DNA of 64,000 nt. It comes from Terrirubrum flagellatum. Lineage in GTDB: Bacteria > Pseudomonadota > Alphaproteobacteria > Rhizobiales > Beijerinckiaceae. Positions 1-7,396 of this stretch are shown one piece after another. The translations under genes and the position numbers were made by a program. A model generated the notes under the pieces. That model searched no databases, was not told the origin of the DNA, and saw only the letters and a program-made list of their open reading frames with translations. The stretch's first letter is position 1. Each line of letters begins with the position of its first letter. Location: contig NZ_CP091854.1 in the NCBI RefSeq assembly GCF_022059845.1, positions 62,001 to 126,000 of the forward strand, in the 5' to 3' direction.

Positions 1-594
1 ATGCGCGCGACGCTCGGAAAAGGCCTGTCGATCCGGCCGATCCGCACCATGATGAATCACAATTCCTGCGAAGTGTTCTTCGACAATATGGAAGTTCCGG
101 CCGAAAATCTCGTCGGCGAGGAAGGCAAGGGTTTCCGCTATATTCTCTCCGGCATGAACGCCGAGCGCATTTTGATCGCGGCGGAATGCGTCGGCGACGC
201 GAAATGGTTCATTGAGAAGGCGTCGAATTATGCGCGCGAGCGCAATGTGTTCGGCCGACAGATCGGACAGAATCAGGGCGTACAGTTTCCGATCGCGCGC
301 GCCTACGCCAATATGCGCGCGGCGGAGCTGATGGTGAAGGAGGCGCTGCGGCTTTACGAGTCCGGCGCCAATCCCGGCGCCGAGGCGAACATGGCGAAGA
401 TGCTTAGCGCCGACGCGTCGTTCGAGGCGGCCAATGTGTGCGTGCAGACCCATGGCGGCTTCGGCTTCGCCGAGGAATATGATGTCGAGCGCAAATTCCG
501 GGAGACGCGGCTCTATCAGGTGGCGCCGATCTCGACGAACCTCATCCTCTCCTTCCTCGCCGAGCATGTGCTGGGCATGCCGCGCTCCTACTGA
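1..594 (+). CDS. Acyl-CoA dehydrogenase, C-terminal part (cut by window edge)
   Basis: This is the last 197 residues of a flavin-dependent acyl-CoA dehydrogenase, which oxidises acyl-CoA thioesters to 2-enoyl-CoA. Complete family members have about 380-400 residues, so roughly half lies before the window and the ATG at base 1 is unlikely to be the true start. The segment begins near the end of the middle beta domain (FDNMEVPAENLVGEEGKGF) and contains the whole C-terminal helical domain, including the FGRQIGQNQGVQ stretch and QTHGGFGFAEEYDVE, whose Glu before Tyr aligns with the catalytic base of the medium-chain enzyme type. The next gene starts 11 bases after the stop, so the two are probably one operon. 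The acyl substrate cannot be told. Confidence 0.93.
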   Translation: MRATLGKGLSIRPIRTMMNHNSCEVFFDNMEVPAENLVGEEGKGFRYILSGMNAERILIAAECVGDAKWFIEKASNYARERNVFGRQIGQNQGVQFPIARAYANMRAAELMVKEALRLYESGANPGAEANMAKMLSADASFEAANVCVQTHGGFGFAEEYDVERKFRETRLYQVAPISTNLILSFLAEHVLGMPRSY

Positions 595-605
595 CAAGAT
601 TGCGC

Positions 606-1457
606 ATGTCGCTCGACATCGATCATCTCCGAAGCTGGATCGGCCGCACGGAAGAGGCGGAGGATGTGATCACGCCGCGTCTCGTCGCGGAATATGAGGC
701 GACCTTCGCGCCGCATCTCGCCGAGGTCGGCGATGGCGAGGCGCCGCTCGGACTGCACTGGTGCCTCGCGCCGCCGATCCGGCCGATGAGCGAACTCGGG
801 CCCGACGGCCATCCGGCCAAAGGCGGATTTCTCCCGCCGGTCCCCCTCCCCCGTCGCATGTGGGCCGGCGGCACGATCGAATATCGCGCGCCTTTGAAAG
901 CGGGCGACCGCGTCGTCAGGCATTCGACCATCGAGGACGTGTCGGCGAAGATCGGCCGCACCGGCTCGCTCTGCTTCGTCGCCGTGCGCCACGAGATCGC
1001 GACGGCGCGAGGCCTCGCGTTGAGCGAGCGCCACGACATCGTCTATCGCGAGGCCAATGCGCCGGGCGCCGCGTCAGTGAAGCCGGAAGCGCCCCCGGCC
1101 GCGGCGGAGCGCGCCGACATTACCTGGACGGTCGAGGCGTCGCCCGTGCTGCTGTTCCGCTATTCCGCCATGACCTTCAACGGCCACCGCATCCATTACG
1201 ATCATCCCTATGTCACTGGGGTCGAGGGCTATGCCGGGCTGGTGGTGCACGGGCCGATCCAGTCGACGCTGTTGTTCAATCTCGCGGCGACGCTGGGCGA
1301 GAAACCTCCTGCCCTTTTCTCCTATCGCGGTCTCTCGCCGCTGACCGATGGCCCGGCGTTCCGGGTCGCCGCGCGCCGGGAAACGGATGGTCGCGTGACA
1401 GCCTGGACCGAGAGCGCCGACGGGCGGATCTGCATGCGCGCCGAGGCGTCGTTCTGA
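606..1457 (+). CDS. Mesaconyl-C4-CoA hydratase / FAS1-like MaoC dehydratase
   Basis: A 283-residue double hot-dog hydratase that adds or removes water from enoyl-CoA-type thioesters. The N-terminal half carries the FAS1-like dehydratase signature (HWCLAPP, KGGFLPPVPLPRRMWAGG). The C-terminal half has the MaoC-type motif FNGHRIHYDHPY, followed by GLVVHGPIQ. ATG at 606 is preferred over an in-frame TTG at 600. It follows an acyl-CoA dehydrogenase gene, a pairing common in alphaproteobacterial CoA-thioester degradation clusters, so it probably takes the enoyl-CoA made by that enzyme. Annotation as itaconyl-CoA or mesaconyl-C4-CoA hydratase is the usual family label; the actual substrate is unproven. 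Confidence 0.85.
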   Translation: MSLDIDHLRSWIGRTEEAEDVITPRLVAEYEATFAPHLAEVGDGEAPLGLHWCLAPPIRPMSELGPDGHPAKGGFLPPVPLPRRMWAGGTIEYRAPLKAGDRVVRHSTIEDVSAKIGRTGSLCFVAVRHEIATARGLALSERHDIVYREANAPGAASVKPEAPPAAAERADITWTVEASPVLLFRYSAMTFNGHRIHYDHPYVTGVEGYAGLVVHGPIQSTLLFNLAATLGEKPPALFSYRGLSPLTDGPAFRVAARRETDGRVTAWTESADGRICMRAEASF

Positions 1458-1500
1458 AGCCCGCTGGCGCTCGCGCTCGTCTGCTCACGCGCCAGGCAGA

Positions 1501-1516
1501 GTTGTACGCGAACAAC
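1501..1516. other. parS partition site upstream of repA
   Basis: GTTGTACGCGAACAAC matches the repABC parS consensus GTTNNNNGCNNNNAAC exactly and differs at one position from the perfect palindrome at 3699-3714. It lies 120 bases before the repA start. In repABC replicons RepB binds such sites to nucleate partition. The match and the location are direct observations; function is inferred from the family. Confidence 0.8.
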
Positions 1517-1635
1517 CTTTCGCGCGCTCCACTGCGTTAACTTCTCGTTTACCCTAAATCGCTTGCTGGAATCCCAGAATCGGGTCTTATTCCGCTATCA
1601 GCGCTTTTTCGCACGGACAGCTCATTTTTCCGCAG

Positions 1636-2856
1636 ATGCAGAGAGTTTCCATGGCGGCGTCGACCGTAGCACAGCCAGAGGCGCCCGGCGATCTCCGGGC
1701 GCTTATCAACGCGGACGCCGCCGAGCTGTCCGCGCGGCTGCGCGCGCATCAGCTCCGCAACTTTCCGCCGCTGGCGCAGAAGACCATTCGCCGCTTCAGC
1801 CCCGGCGAGACGGCGAAATTCATCGGCATCCATGAGGGCTATCTCCGGCAGCTCGTCTCCGAGGGCAAGGGGCCTCCGGCGCAGCCGAACGGCCGGCGCA
1901 CTTATTCGGTCGAGGACATCGAGGAGCTGCGAGCGGCGCTCGACCAGGGGGCTAAGGGCGCGCGGCGCTATTCGCCGCGCCGCCGGGATGGCGAGGCGCT
2001 GCAGGTCGTCTCGGTGATGAATTTCAAGGGCGGCTCCGGCAAGACGACGACCGCCGCCCACCTCTCGCAGTTTCTCGCCCTGCACGGCTACCGCGTGCTG
2101 GCGGTCGATCTCGATCCGCAGGCGAGCCTCTCCGCTCTCTTCGGCCATCAGCCCGAGCTCGACGTAGGCGAGAACGAGACGCTCTACGGCGCCATCCGCT
2201 ATGACGATAACAGGCGCGAGATGGCCGAGATCGTCCGCTCGACCTACATCCCGAACCTTCACGTCGTGCCCGGCCAGCTTGAATTGATGGAGTTCGAGCA
2301 TGAGACGCCGAAGGCGCTGCTGGAACGGCGGACGCAGGACTCCCTGTTCTTCGCCCGCATCGGCGAGGCGCTCGGCCAGGTCAGCGACGCCTATGACGTC
2401 GTGATCATCGACTGCCCTCCCCAGCTCGGCTTTCTCACCCTGTCGGCTCTCAGCGCGGCGACGGCGGTGTTGATCACCATCCATCCGCAGATGCTCGACG
2501 TGATGTCGATGTCGCAGTTCCTCAACATGACCGGCAGCCTGCTCGACGTGGTGGCGGGCGCGGGCGGCCAAACGAACTATGACTGGATGCGTTATCTCAT
2601 CACCCGCTATGAGCCGAGCGACGGGCCGCAGACCCAGATGGTCGGCTTCATGCGCTCAATCTTCGGCGACCGCGTGCTCACCCATCCCATGCTGAAGAGC
2701 ACGGCGATCGCCGACGCCGGCCTGACCAAGCAGACCCTTTATGAGGTCGAGCGGCAGCAATTCACCCGCGGCACCTATGACCGCGCCGTCGAGGCGCTCG
2801 ATCTCGTCAATGGCGAGATCGAGGAGCTGGTGCGGCGCGCCTGGGGGAGAGCCTGA
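1636..2856 (+). CDS. repA: RepA, ParA-type partition ATPase
   Basis: A 406-residue ParA-family ATPase that segregates the replicon together with RepB and represses its own repABC promoter. An N-terminal helix-turn-helix region (about residues 50-100, with TIRRFSPGETAKFIGIHEGY) precedes the ATPase domain. Walker A is KGGSGKTT at about 131-138, the A' motif is VDLDPQAS, and Walker B is VVIIDCPPQLG. Length and architecture are typical of RepA from repABC plasmids. repB starts 2 bases after the repA stop. The start at ATG 1636 is chosen; an in-frame ATG at 1651 is an alternative. Upstream lie a parS site and a 118-base leader. Confidence 0.96.
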   Translation: MQRVSMAASTVAQPEAPGDLRALINADAAELSARLRAHQLRNFPPLAQKTIRRFSPGETAKFIGIHEGYLRQLVSEGKGPPAQPNGRRTYSVEDIEELRAALDQGAKGARRYSPRRRDGEALQVVSVMNFKGGSGKTTTAAHLSQFLALHGYRVLAVDLDPQASLSALFGHQPELDVGENETLYGAIRYDDNRREMAEIVRSTYIPNLHVVPGQLELMEFEHETPKALLERRTQDSLFFARIGEALGQVSDAYDVVIIDCPPQLGFLTLSALSAATAVLITIHPQMLDVMSMSQFLNMTGSLLDVVAGAGGQTNYDWMRYLITRYEPSDGPQTQMVGFMRSIFGDRVLTHPMLKSTAIADAGLTKQTLYEVERQQFTRGTYDRAVEALDLVNGEIEELVRRAWGRA

Positions 2857-2858
2857 TC

Positions 2859-3884
2859 ATGGCGCGCAAGATCAATTTCGATCCGTCGCCGGATCAGGAC
2901 GAAGTCGAACAGGCGCGGGCGGCCCAGCCGGCGCCGACCCGCGCGGCGCGGCCGCTGCTGGGTCTCGACCGGCCTTTGCGCCCGACCGGCGCGCTCGGCG
3001 CGATTTCCAGCTCACTTGATGGCGTCAACGCCAAGGTGAAGCGGGCCGAGGAGATCGAGCAGAAGCTGATCGCGGGGCAAGCGATCGTCGACCTCGACAC
3101 GGGCCTGATCGACGCCTCTTTTGCGCCCGACCGCATGGCCGCGAGCGAGGAGCAGAACGCCGCCTTCCGCGAGCTGATCCGCGAGCACGGCCAACAGGTG
3201 CCGATCCTGGTGCGGCCGAAGCCTGGCGAAGAGGGGCGCTTTCAGGTCGCCTTCGGCCATCGTCGGCTGCGCGCTTGCCGCGAGCTCGGGCTCAAGGTGC
3301 GCGCCGTGGTAAGAGCGCTGACCGATGAACAGCTCGTCGTCGCGCAGGGCCAGGAGAATAGCGGCCGCACCGACCTGACCTTCATCGAGCGGGCGCGTTT
3401 CGCAGCCCAGCTTGAGGACCGGAAGTTCTCGCGCGAAATCATCATGGCTGCGCTAAACGTCGACAAGGCCGCGCTGTCGCGGCTGATCTCGGTCGTCCGG
3501 AAAGTGCCGACCGATGTGATCGAGGCGATCGGCCCGGCGCCGGGCTTCGGCCGCGTGCGCTGGCAGGAGCTGATGGATCTGCTCGACGGTCCGGAGATGC
3601 GCTGGAAAGCCCGCTCGGTCGTCGGGACCGAGAGTTTCGCCGCGCTCGATACAGACAAGCGCTTCGAGGCCGTCCTCGCCGGGTTGCGCGAGAAGAAAGT
3701 TGTACGCGTACAACCCGAGAGCTGGAGCGCGTCCGATGGCGTTCGCGCCGCCAAGATCACCAAGGCGGACGACAAGCTCACCTTGATCTTTGACGACAAG
3801 ACCGCGCCCCGCTTCGGCGATTTCGTCCGGCGGCGGCTGCAGGCGCTCTACGACGAATACAAGGCCGCCTCAGGCGGCTCATGA
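2859..3884 (+). CDS. repB: RepB, ParB-type centromere-binding protein
   Basis: A 341-residue ParB-family protein that binds parS and stimulates RepA during partition. The N-terminal ParB domain includes QQVPILVRP and the nucleotide-box motif FGHRRLRACRELG. A central helix-turn-helix (about residues 185-215, EIIMAALNVDKAALSRLI) should contact DNA. The C-terminal part would dimerise. The gene lies between repA and repC as in all repABC modules. It carries a perfect parS palindrome within its own 3' coding part (3699-3714), encoding K-V-V-R-V-Q, so the centromere and this protein sequence are constrained together. Confidence 0.95.
   Translation: MARKINFDPSPDQDEVEQARAAQPAPTRAARPLLGLDRPLRPTGALGAISSSLDGVNAKVKRAEEIEQKLIAGQAIVDLDTGLIDASFAPDRMAASEEQNAAFRELIREHGQQVPILVRPKPGEEGRFQVAFGHRRLRACRELGLKVRAVVRALTDEQLVVAQGQENSGRTDLTFIERARFAAQLEDRKFSREIIMAALNVDKAALSRLISVVRKVPTDVIEAIGPAPGFGRVRWQELMDLLDGPEMRWKARSVVGTESFAALDTDKRFEAVLAGLREKKVVRVQPESWSASDGVRAAKITKADDKLTLIFDDKTAPRFGDFVRRRLQALYDEYKAASGGS
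3699..3714. other. parS partition site inside repB
   Basis: GTTGTACGCGTACAAC is a perfect 16-base palindrome and an exact match to GTTNNNNGCNNNNAAC. It lies inside the repB reading frame, about 170 bases before its stop. parS in repABC replicons is more often reported between genes or outside the operon. That this is a genuine RepB site is inferred from its near identity with the site at 1501-1516. Confidence 0.8.
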
Positions 3885-3950
3885 CGAGTTTGGAGGCGTA
3901 AAGCCTCCGCCCCGTTGTTCCCCGCGTATCCCACCAGGAGAAACCCGAGC

Positions 3951-4000
3951 AAAAGAAAAGGCCCCCCAGACTTTCGCCCCGGAAGCCCTCTCTCGTTAGC
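3951..4000 (-). ncRNA. Counter-transcribed RNA controlling repC (incA-type ctRNA)
   Basis: On the minus strand of the repB-repC spacer there is a promoter with -35 TTGACG (4030-4035), a 17-base spacer and -10 GATTCT (4007-4012), giving a predicted start near 4000. About 50 bases on, a stem formed by GGCUUCC (3981-3987) and GGGGGCC (3960-3966), with two G-U pairs, is followed by TTTTCTTTT (3951-3959). This is a textbook Rho-independent terminator. Position, orientation and length match the small antisense RNAs that bind the repC leader and limit RepC synthesis in repABC replicons. The exact 5' end is approximate. Confidence 0.75.
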
Positions 4001-4035
4001 ACCCGGAGAATCCCACTTCCGCGAATCGCCGTCAA

Positions 4036-4083
4036 GAGTCTCGGACGAGATTCAGCGCCGTTAAAGGCGGCCGGACTTCTTTT
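4036..4083 (+). promoter_or_regulatory. repC: repC leader hairpins, probable attenuator
   Basis: Two stem-loops lie between the ctRNA target and the repC start: GAGTCTC/GAGATTC around GGAC (4036-4053), and CGCC/GGCG around GTTAAA (4056-4069), the second leading into a T-rich run ending CTTCTTTT (4075-4083). In repABC plasmids ctRNA pairing shifts the leader into a form that ends transcription or hides the repC ribosome site. This arrangement fits that model. No clear Shine-Dalgarno sequence precedes repC. Confidence 0.5.
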
Positions 4084-4102
4084 GCCTGACATAGGCAAGA
4101 CC

Positions 4103-5581
4103 ATGACAGATCATCTCGCGACGACGCCTTTCGGGCGGCGACCGGTGACGCTTGGCCAGATTGCAGCGCGGCTCAACGCCGACGCTGCGATCGCCGAAGC
4201 GGCGAATCCTGGCTCGAACCGGCCGACGGCCGTCCACAAATGGAAGCTCTTCCGCGCCATCACCGAAGCGCGCGTCGAGATCGGCGTGTCCGACCGCGCG
4301 CTCGCCGTGCTCAACGCGCTCCTCACTTTCCATCCCGAGACCGCGCTCAGCCTGCCGGCAGGGGAGGGCGAAGGGATCGAGACGGAGGGCGAGGGCGGCC
4401 CCAATGCAGCCACGGCCCTGGTGGTCTTCCCGTCGAACCGGGAGCTGTCGCTGCGCGCCCACGGGCTCGGCGAGCGCTCGATCGCCCGCCATCTCGCCAG
4501 CCTGGTCGAGGCCGGGCTGATCATCCGGCGCGATAGTCCGAACGGCAAACGCTACGCCCGCAGGGCGCGCGGAAGCGGGGAGGGGTTCGCCGAGGCGTTC
4601 GGCTTCGATCTGACGCCGCTGGTCGCCCGCGCCGGCGAATTCGAGAGCATCGCCGAACAGCTCAGGCGCGAGCACCAGCGCATGCGGGTGCTGCGCGAGC
4701 GCATCTCGCTGCATCGGCGGGACATCGCCAAGATGATCGCCTGCGGGCTGGAGGAAGGCGGGGAGGGAGCGGGAGATTGGGATCGCTTCGCGGCCGAACT
4801 TCTCGCCTTCGCCGGGCCGCTGCGGCGCGTCCATGACGCGGCTTCGCTGGAGCGCATCGAGAGCGGTCTTGGTGAACTCCGGCGAGCCGTGACGGCGGCG
4901 GTTTCGGAACTGGCGCGCCGCGATAACGAGACAAGGCGCGAGAGGCCGGGGCGCAGCGCTTCGGATTCAGGACAAGAGTCAGGCAATGCCGGCTCTGATG
5001 TCAGCCACCTTTCTAATTCAAATACCCAACCTCCAGATCTTGAACCTGCTTCCAAAGAAGCATGGGGCGAAATCCAGCCTCCAGACGCCGATCCCGAAAG
5101 CGGGACAACGCCAGCGGCGAAACATCGGGATGATCCGCCACCGCTTGGCCTCGTGCTCGACGCCTGTCCCGACATCGGGGATTGGGCGCCAGACGGAATC
5201 CGCCGCTGGTCGGATTTCCTGGCCGCCGCCCGCTTGCTGCGCCCGGCGCTTGGCGTGTCTCCCAGCGCCTGGACCGAGGCGGTTGATATCCTGGGCGAGA
5301 CCAATGCGGCGATCGCGCTCGCTGCAATCCTGCAGCGGCACGAAAGTTCGTCCGACGCCGTCTCCACTCCTGTGACGGATGGCGGGCCGCCGCGGGTGAC
5401 TGTCCATGGCTCGCCGGCGATCCGGTCGGCCGGCGGGTATCTGCGGGTGCTGACCGAGCAGGCGAGCGCGGGCGACTTCTCGATCAGCCCGCTGCTGATG
5501 GCCCTCATCGGCCAAAGGATGAAGGCGAAACGGCGCAAGATTGGCGGGCCGGCAGGCGAAGATTCACCTTCCCGGCGGTGA
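4103..5581 (+). CDS. repC: RepC, replication initiator
   Basis: RepC is the essential initiator of repABC replicons and acts mainly in cis on an origin within its own gene. The protein begins MTDHLATTPFGRRPVTLGQ, the characteristic RepC N-terminus, which is why ATG 4103 is taken over an in-frame TTG at 4082. The N-terminal winged-helix region (FPSNRELSLRAHGLGERSI) binds DNA. A low-complexity linker around residues 285-345 separates it from the conserved C-terminal domain (GLVLDACPDI to GDFSISPLLMALI). Length is 492 residues, somewhat longer than the usual 400-450 because of the linker. Expression is probably limited by the ctRNA and leader hairpins upstream. Confidence 0.94.
   Translation: MTDHLATTPFGRRPVTLGQIAARLNADAAIAEAANPGSNRPTAVHKWKLFRAITEARVEIGVSDRALAVLNALLTFHPETALSLPAGEGEGIETEGEGGPNAATALVVFPSNRELSLRAHGLGERSIARHLASLVEAGLIIRRDSPNGKRYARRARGSGEGFAEAFGFDLTPLVARAGEFESIAEQLRREHQRMRVLRERISLHRRDIAKMIACGLEEGGEGAGDWDRFAAELLAFAGPLRRVHDAASLERIESGLGELRRAVTAAVSELARRDNETRRERPGRSASDSGQESGNAGSDVSHLSNSNTQPPDLEPASKEAWGEIQPPDADPESGTTPAAKHRDDPPPLGLVLDACPDIGDWAPDGIRRWSDFLAAARLLRPALGVSPSAWTEAVDILGETNAAIALAAILQRHESSSDAVSTPVTDGGPPRVTVHGSPAIRSAGGYLRVLTEQASAGDFSISPLLMALIGQRMKAKRRKIGGPAGEDSPSRR
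5008..5065. other. Probable replication origin (AT-rich segment in repC)
   Basis: This stretch of the repC linker is clearly richer in A and T than the surrounding GC-rich gene (for example TTCTAATTCAAATACCCAA). The oriV of repABC replicons has been mapped to an AT-rich patch in the middle of repC. Assignment is by position and composition; no iteron array was seen. Confidence 0.45.
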
Positions 5582-5669
5582 AGCCCACGATCCCTCAAAT
5601 TTGAGCTGTTGGATCGAGCCGTTCCTAACGGCCGCCGCGCATCGCTGCTCAACAAAGGAGCAGGTTGCG

Positions 5670-6020
5670 ATGGCGGCGATCGAAACGGTGGACTGGAACG
5701 ACCCGACGGCCCTGCCGCCGCCCATGGCGGCGAACGGCAATCAGGACGTGATGGATCGGCTGGAGCAGATTGTCGTCGACCGGACGGGCTGCAGCCCCCT
5801 TGAGGCGGCTGACGCCGTTGAGGCCGTCCTTGCAGCTCTGGCGGTCGTTCCCTCGACCGCTCGCGCCTTCGCCCGCGTGGCGAAGCATCCCGGCGACGTC
5901 GTCAGGCCGCCCGCCGGCCGCGACGAGGGGAACCCCGGGGCCGGAAGGCCCGATGGGAGGCGGTGGCGCTCTGTGATCCTGGCGCCCGCGCAAGCGGCCG
6001 CGCGGAAGAAGAGCGGTTAA
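5670..6020 (+). CDS. Small unknown protein after repC
   Basis: A 116-residue protein of no family I recognise. ATG 5670 is chosen because AAGGAG (5655-5660) sits 9 bases upstream, and this start gives a compact product beginning MAAIETVDWNDPT. A central part (about residues 24-60, DRLEQIVVDRTGCSPLEAADAVEAVL) looks helical. The tail is rich in Pro, Gly and Arg and ends KKSG. It starts 88 bases after repC in the same direction and may be read from the rep transcript. It could be a plasmid accessory protein; no function is claimed. Confidence 0.5.
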   Translation: MAAIETVDWNDPTALPPPMAANGNQDVMDRLEQIVVDRTGCSPLEAADAVEAVLAALAVVPSTARAFARVAKHPGDVVRPPAGRDEGNPGAGRPDGRRWRSVILAPAQAAARKKSG

Positions 6021-6051
6021 AGCCAGATCGGCGAAGGCGCTGGCGCCATGG

Positions 6052-6309
6052 TCATGGGGCCGTCCAGGGACTAACAATCGTGACGCCGGCGTCGGTGAAA
6101 TGTCTGACGTTCCGCGTCGTCAGCATCGACCGGCGCGCCAGCGCGACGCCTGCGAGCATGCTATCGTGCAAATCCTGTTGCTCGCCGCGGAGACATCGAA
6201 GGGCGCGACCCGTCGCTCCAGCAACACATCGATCAGACGGGTAAAAGCGTCGCCAGGAGCCGCCGGGCGCCCATGCTTGATCTCCGCAGTTGTCAGTCCG
6301 TACTCGCAG
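6052..6309 (-). pseudogene. Decayed VapC (PIN-domain) toxin fragment
   Basis: Reading the minus strand, one frame gives GLTTAEIKHGRPAAPGDAF and continues through LIDVLLERRVAPFDV. A second frame then gives HDSMLAGVALARRSML and TTRNVRHFTDAGVTIVSPW, ending at a TGA at 6052-6054. Both pieces are clear VapC parts: the middle acidic helix, and the C-terminal TRN..HF...G..I..PW motif. They are joined by a frameshift near 6185, and residues normally between them seem lost. Upstream in the first frame a stop codon appears and the N-terminal LLDTN part is absent. It is therefore a 5'-truncated, frameshifted relic, presumably of an older toxin-antitoxin pair. Confidence 0.72.
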
Positions 6310-6327
6310 AACTATGTTCTAATGTAC
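6300..6327. promoter_or_regulatory. Candidate toxin-antitoxin operator
   Basis: AGAAC-TAT-GTTCT (6308-6320) is a perfect inverted repeat flanked by GTAC on each side (6300-6303 and 6324-6327), 19-46 bases before the antitoxin start. Phd/YefM-type antitoxins bind such palindromes to repress their own operon. Its role is inferred from location. Confidence 0.4.
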
Positions 6328-6345
6328 CAACAACTGAGATCGGCG

Positions 6346-6597
6346 ATGGCTACGACAACGCTTTCCAGCCGCGAATTTCAGCAGAACGCCAATCTGGCTC
6401 AGAGGGCGGCTCATACCGGTCCGGTGATCATCACCAACCGAGGGCGGCCGTCGCATGTGCTGCTGACCTATGACGAGTATGAGCGGCTGGCTGGCGGGAA
6501 GCGGAGCTTGGTCGAGGCGCTCTCGATGCCCGGATTGGCCGATCTTGAAGTGGAGTTTCCGCACTTGCGCGATCTGGCGCGGCCGGCGGATTTTTGA
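6346..6597 (+). CDS. Phd/YefM-family antitoxin
   Basis: An 83-residue antitoxin that would bind DNA through its N-terminal half and neutralise the downstream PIN toxin through its C-terminal tail. The N-terminus MATTTLSSREFQQNANLAQ and the motif GPVIITNRGRPSHVLLTYDEYERL are typical of the Phd/YefM fold. ATG 6346 follows a candidate operator. The stop codon overlaps the toxin ATG by one base (TGATG), the usual coupling in these modules. It is probably autoregulated with the toxin as corepressor. On a repABC replicon the pair may help plasmid maintenance. Confidence 0.9.
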   Translation: MATTTLSSREFQQNANLAQRAAHTGPVIITNRGRPSHVLLTYDEYERLAGGKRSLVEALSMPGLADLEVEFPHLRDLARPADF

Positions 6598-7034
6598 TGT
6601 TTCTGCTCGACACCAATGTAATCGCGGAGCTTCGTAAAGCCGGGGATGGGAGGGCCGACGCGCGTGTTGTGGCGTGGCTCTCCGGCGGCGATGCGACAAG
6701 CTTTTATCTCTCGGCGATCACTTTGATGGAGGTCGAACTGGGCGTCCTCCTGCTTGAGCGAAGGGACCCGGCTCAAGGGGCGCGACTGCGATCCTGGATG
6801 GAGCGGCAGGTTCAGCCTGAATTCGCCGAACGAACATTGCCGGTTGATGCGGCCGTCGCCCTGCGCGCCGCCCGGCTTCACGCGGCGAATCCGCGGCCGG
6901 AGCGGGACGCGCTGATCGCTGCGACCGCGCTCGCCCACAACATGATCATGGTGACGCGCAACGTCGCTGATTTCGCCCCGACCGGCGTCCGTATTATCAA
7001 TCCCTGGGACGCCAGCCAGCAGGCCGGCGGCTAG
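6597..7034 (+). CDS. vapC: VapC-type PIN-domain ribonuclease toxin
   Basis: A 145-residue PIN-domain endoribonuclease toxin. The acidic metal-binding residues are visible in FLLDTNVIAELRK near the N-terminus, ITLMEVELG in the middle, and ERDALIAATAL and TRNVADF near the C-terminus. It ends with the common GVRIINPW pattern. The start at ATG 6597 overlaps the antitoxin stop, so translation is coupled; an in-frame TTG three bases earlier is less likely. All active-site positions are present, so the pair looks functional, unlike the relic on the other strand at 6052-6309. The RNA target is unknown. Confidence 0.9.
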   Translation: MFLLDTNVIAELRKAGDGRADARVVAWLSGGDATSFYLSAITLMEVELGVLLLERRDPAQGARLRSWMERQVQPEFAERTLPVDAAVALRAARLHAANPRPERDALIAATALAHNMIMVTRNVADFAPTGVRIINPWDASQQAGG

Positions 7035-7396
7035 CTCGTTCCCTCCGACGGGCGTGGAAAAGGGCGCGGCGGGCTGGCCATCGGGCGTGGATGTTAACTG
7101 CCGATAAGCCGTCGTTATCGATAGTGATGAAGAGCATCTTTAGAGCCCGATGTGACGGTGGAGAAAGCCTTGTTAGCTTCAATAGAGATCGCGAGTATTA
7201 GGGTTATCAGGTGATTATAGGCCGGATGTTTCCATGGCCGCGCGAGCTTCCCTGACGCGGATGAATGAAGCGGCCGCGATCCGATAGCCTTTCGACCGAA
7301 ACGTCATAGAATTGCAGTTGGCCTGTCGTTTTCCGCGAAACCGGGACGCGCGGAGAGACCGGCTGTTGGTGAGTGAGGCGGGGGAGATCGCCGACA
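7035..7396. other. Intergenic stretch without a recognisable gene
   Basis: These 362 bases lie between the VapC stop and the LysR start. Only short open frames without ribosome sites occur. The last 200 bases presumably hold the LysR promoter, but no convincing sigma70 boxes or terminator were found. Confidence 0.5.
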
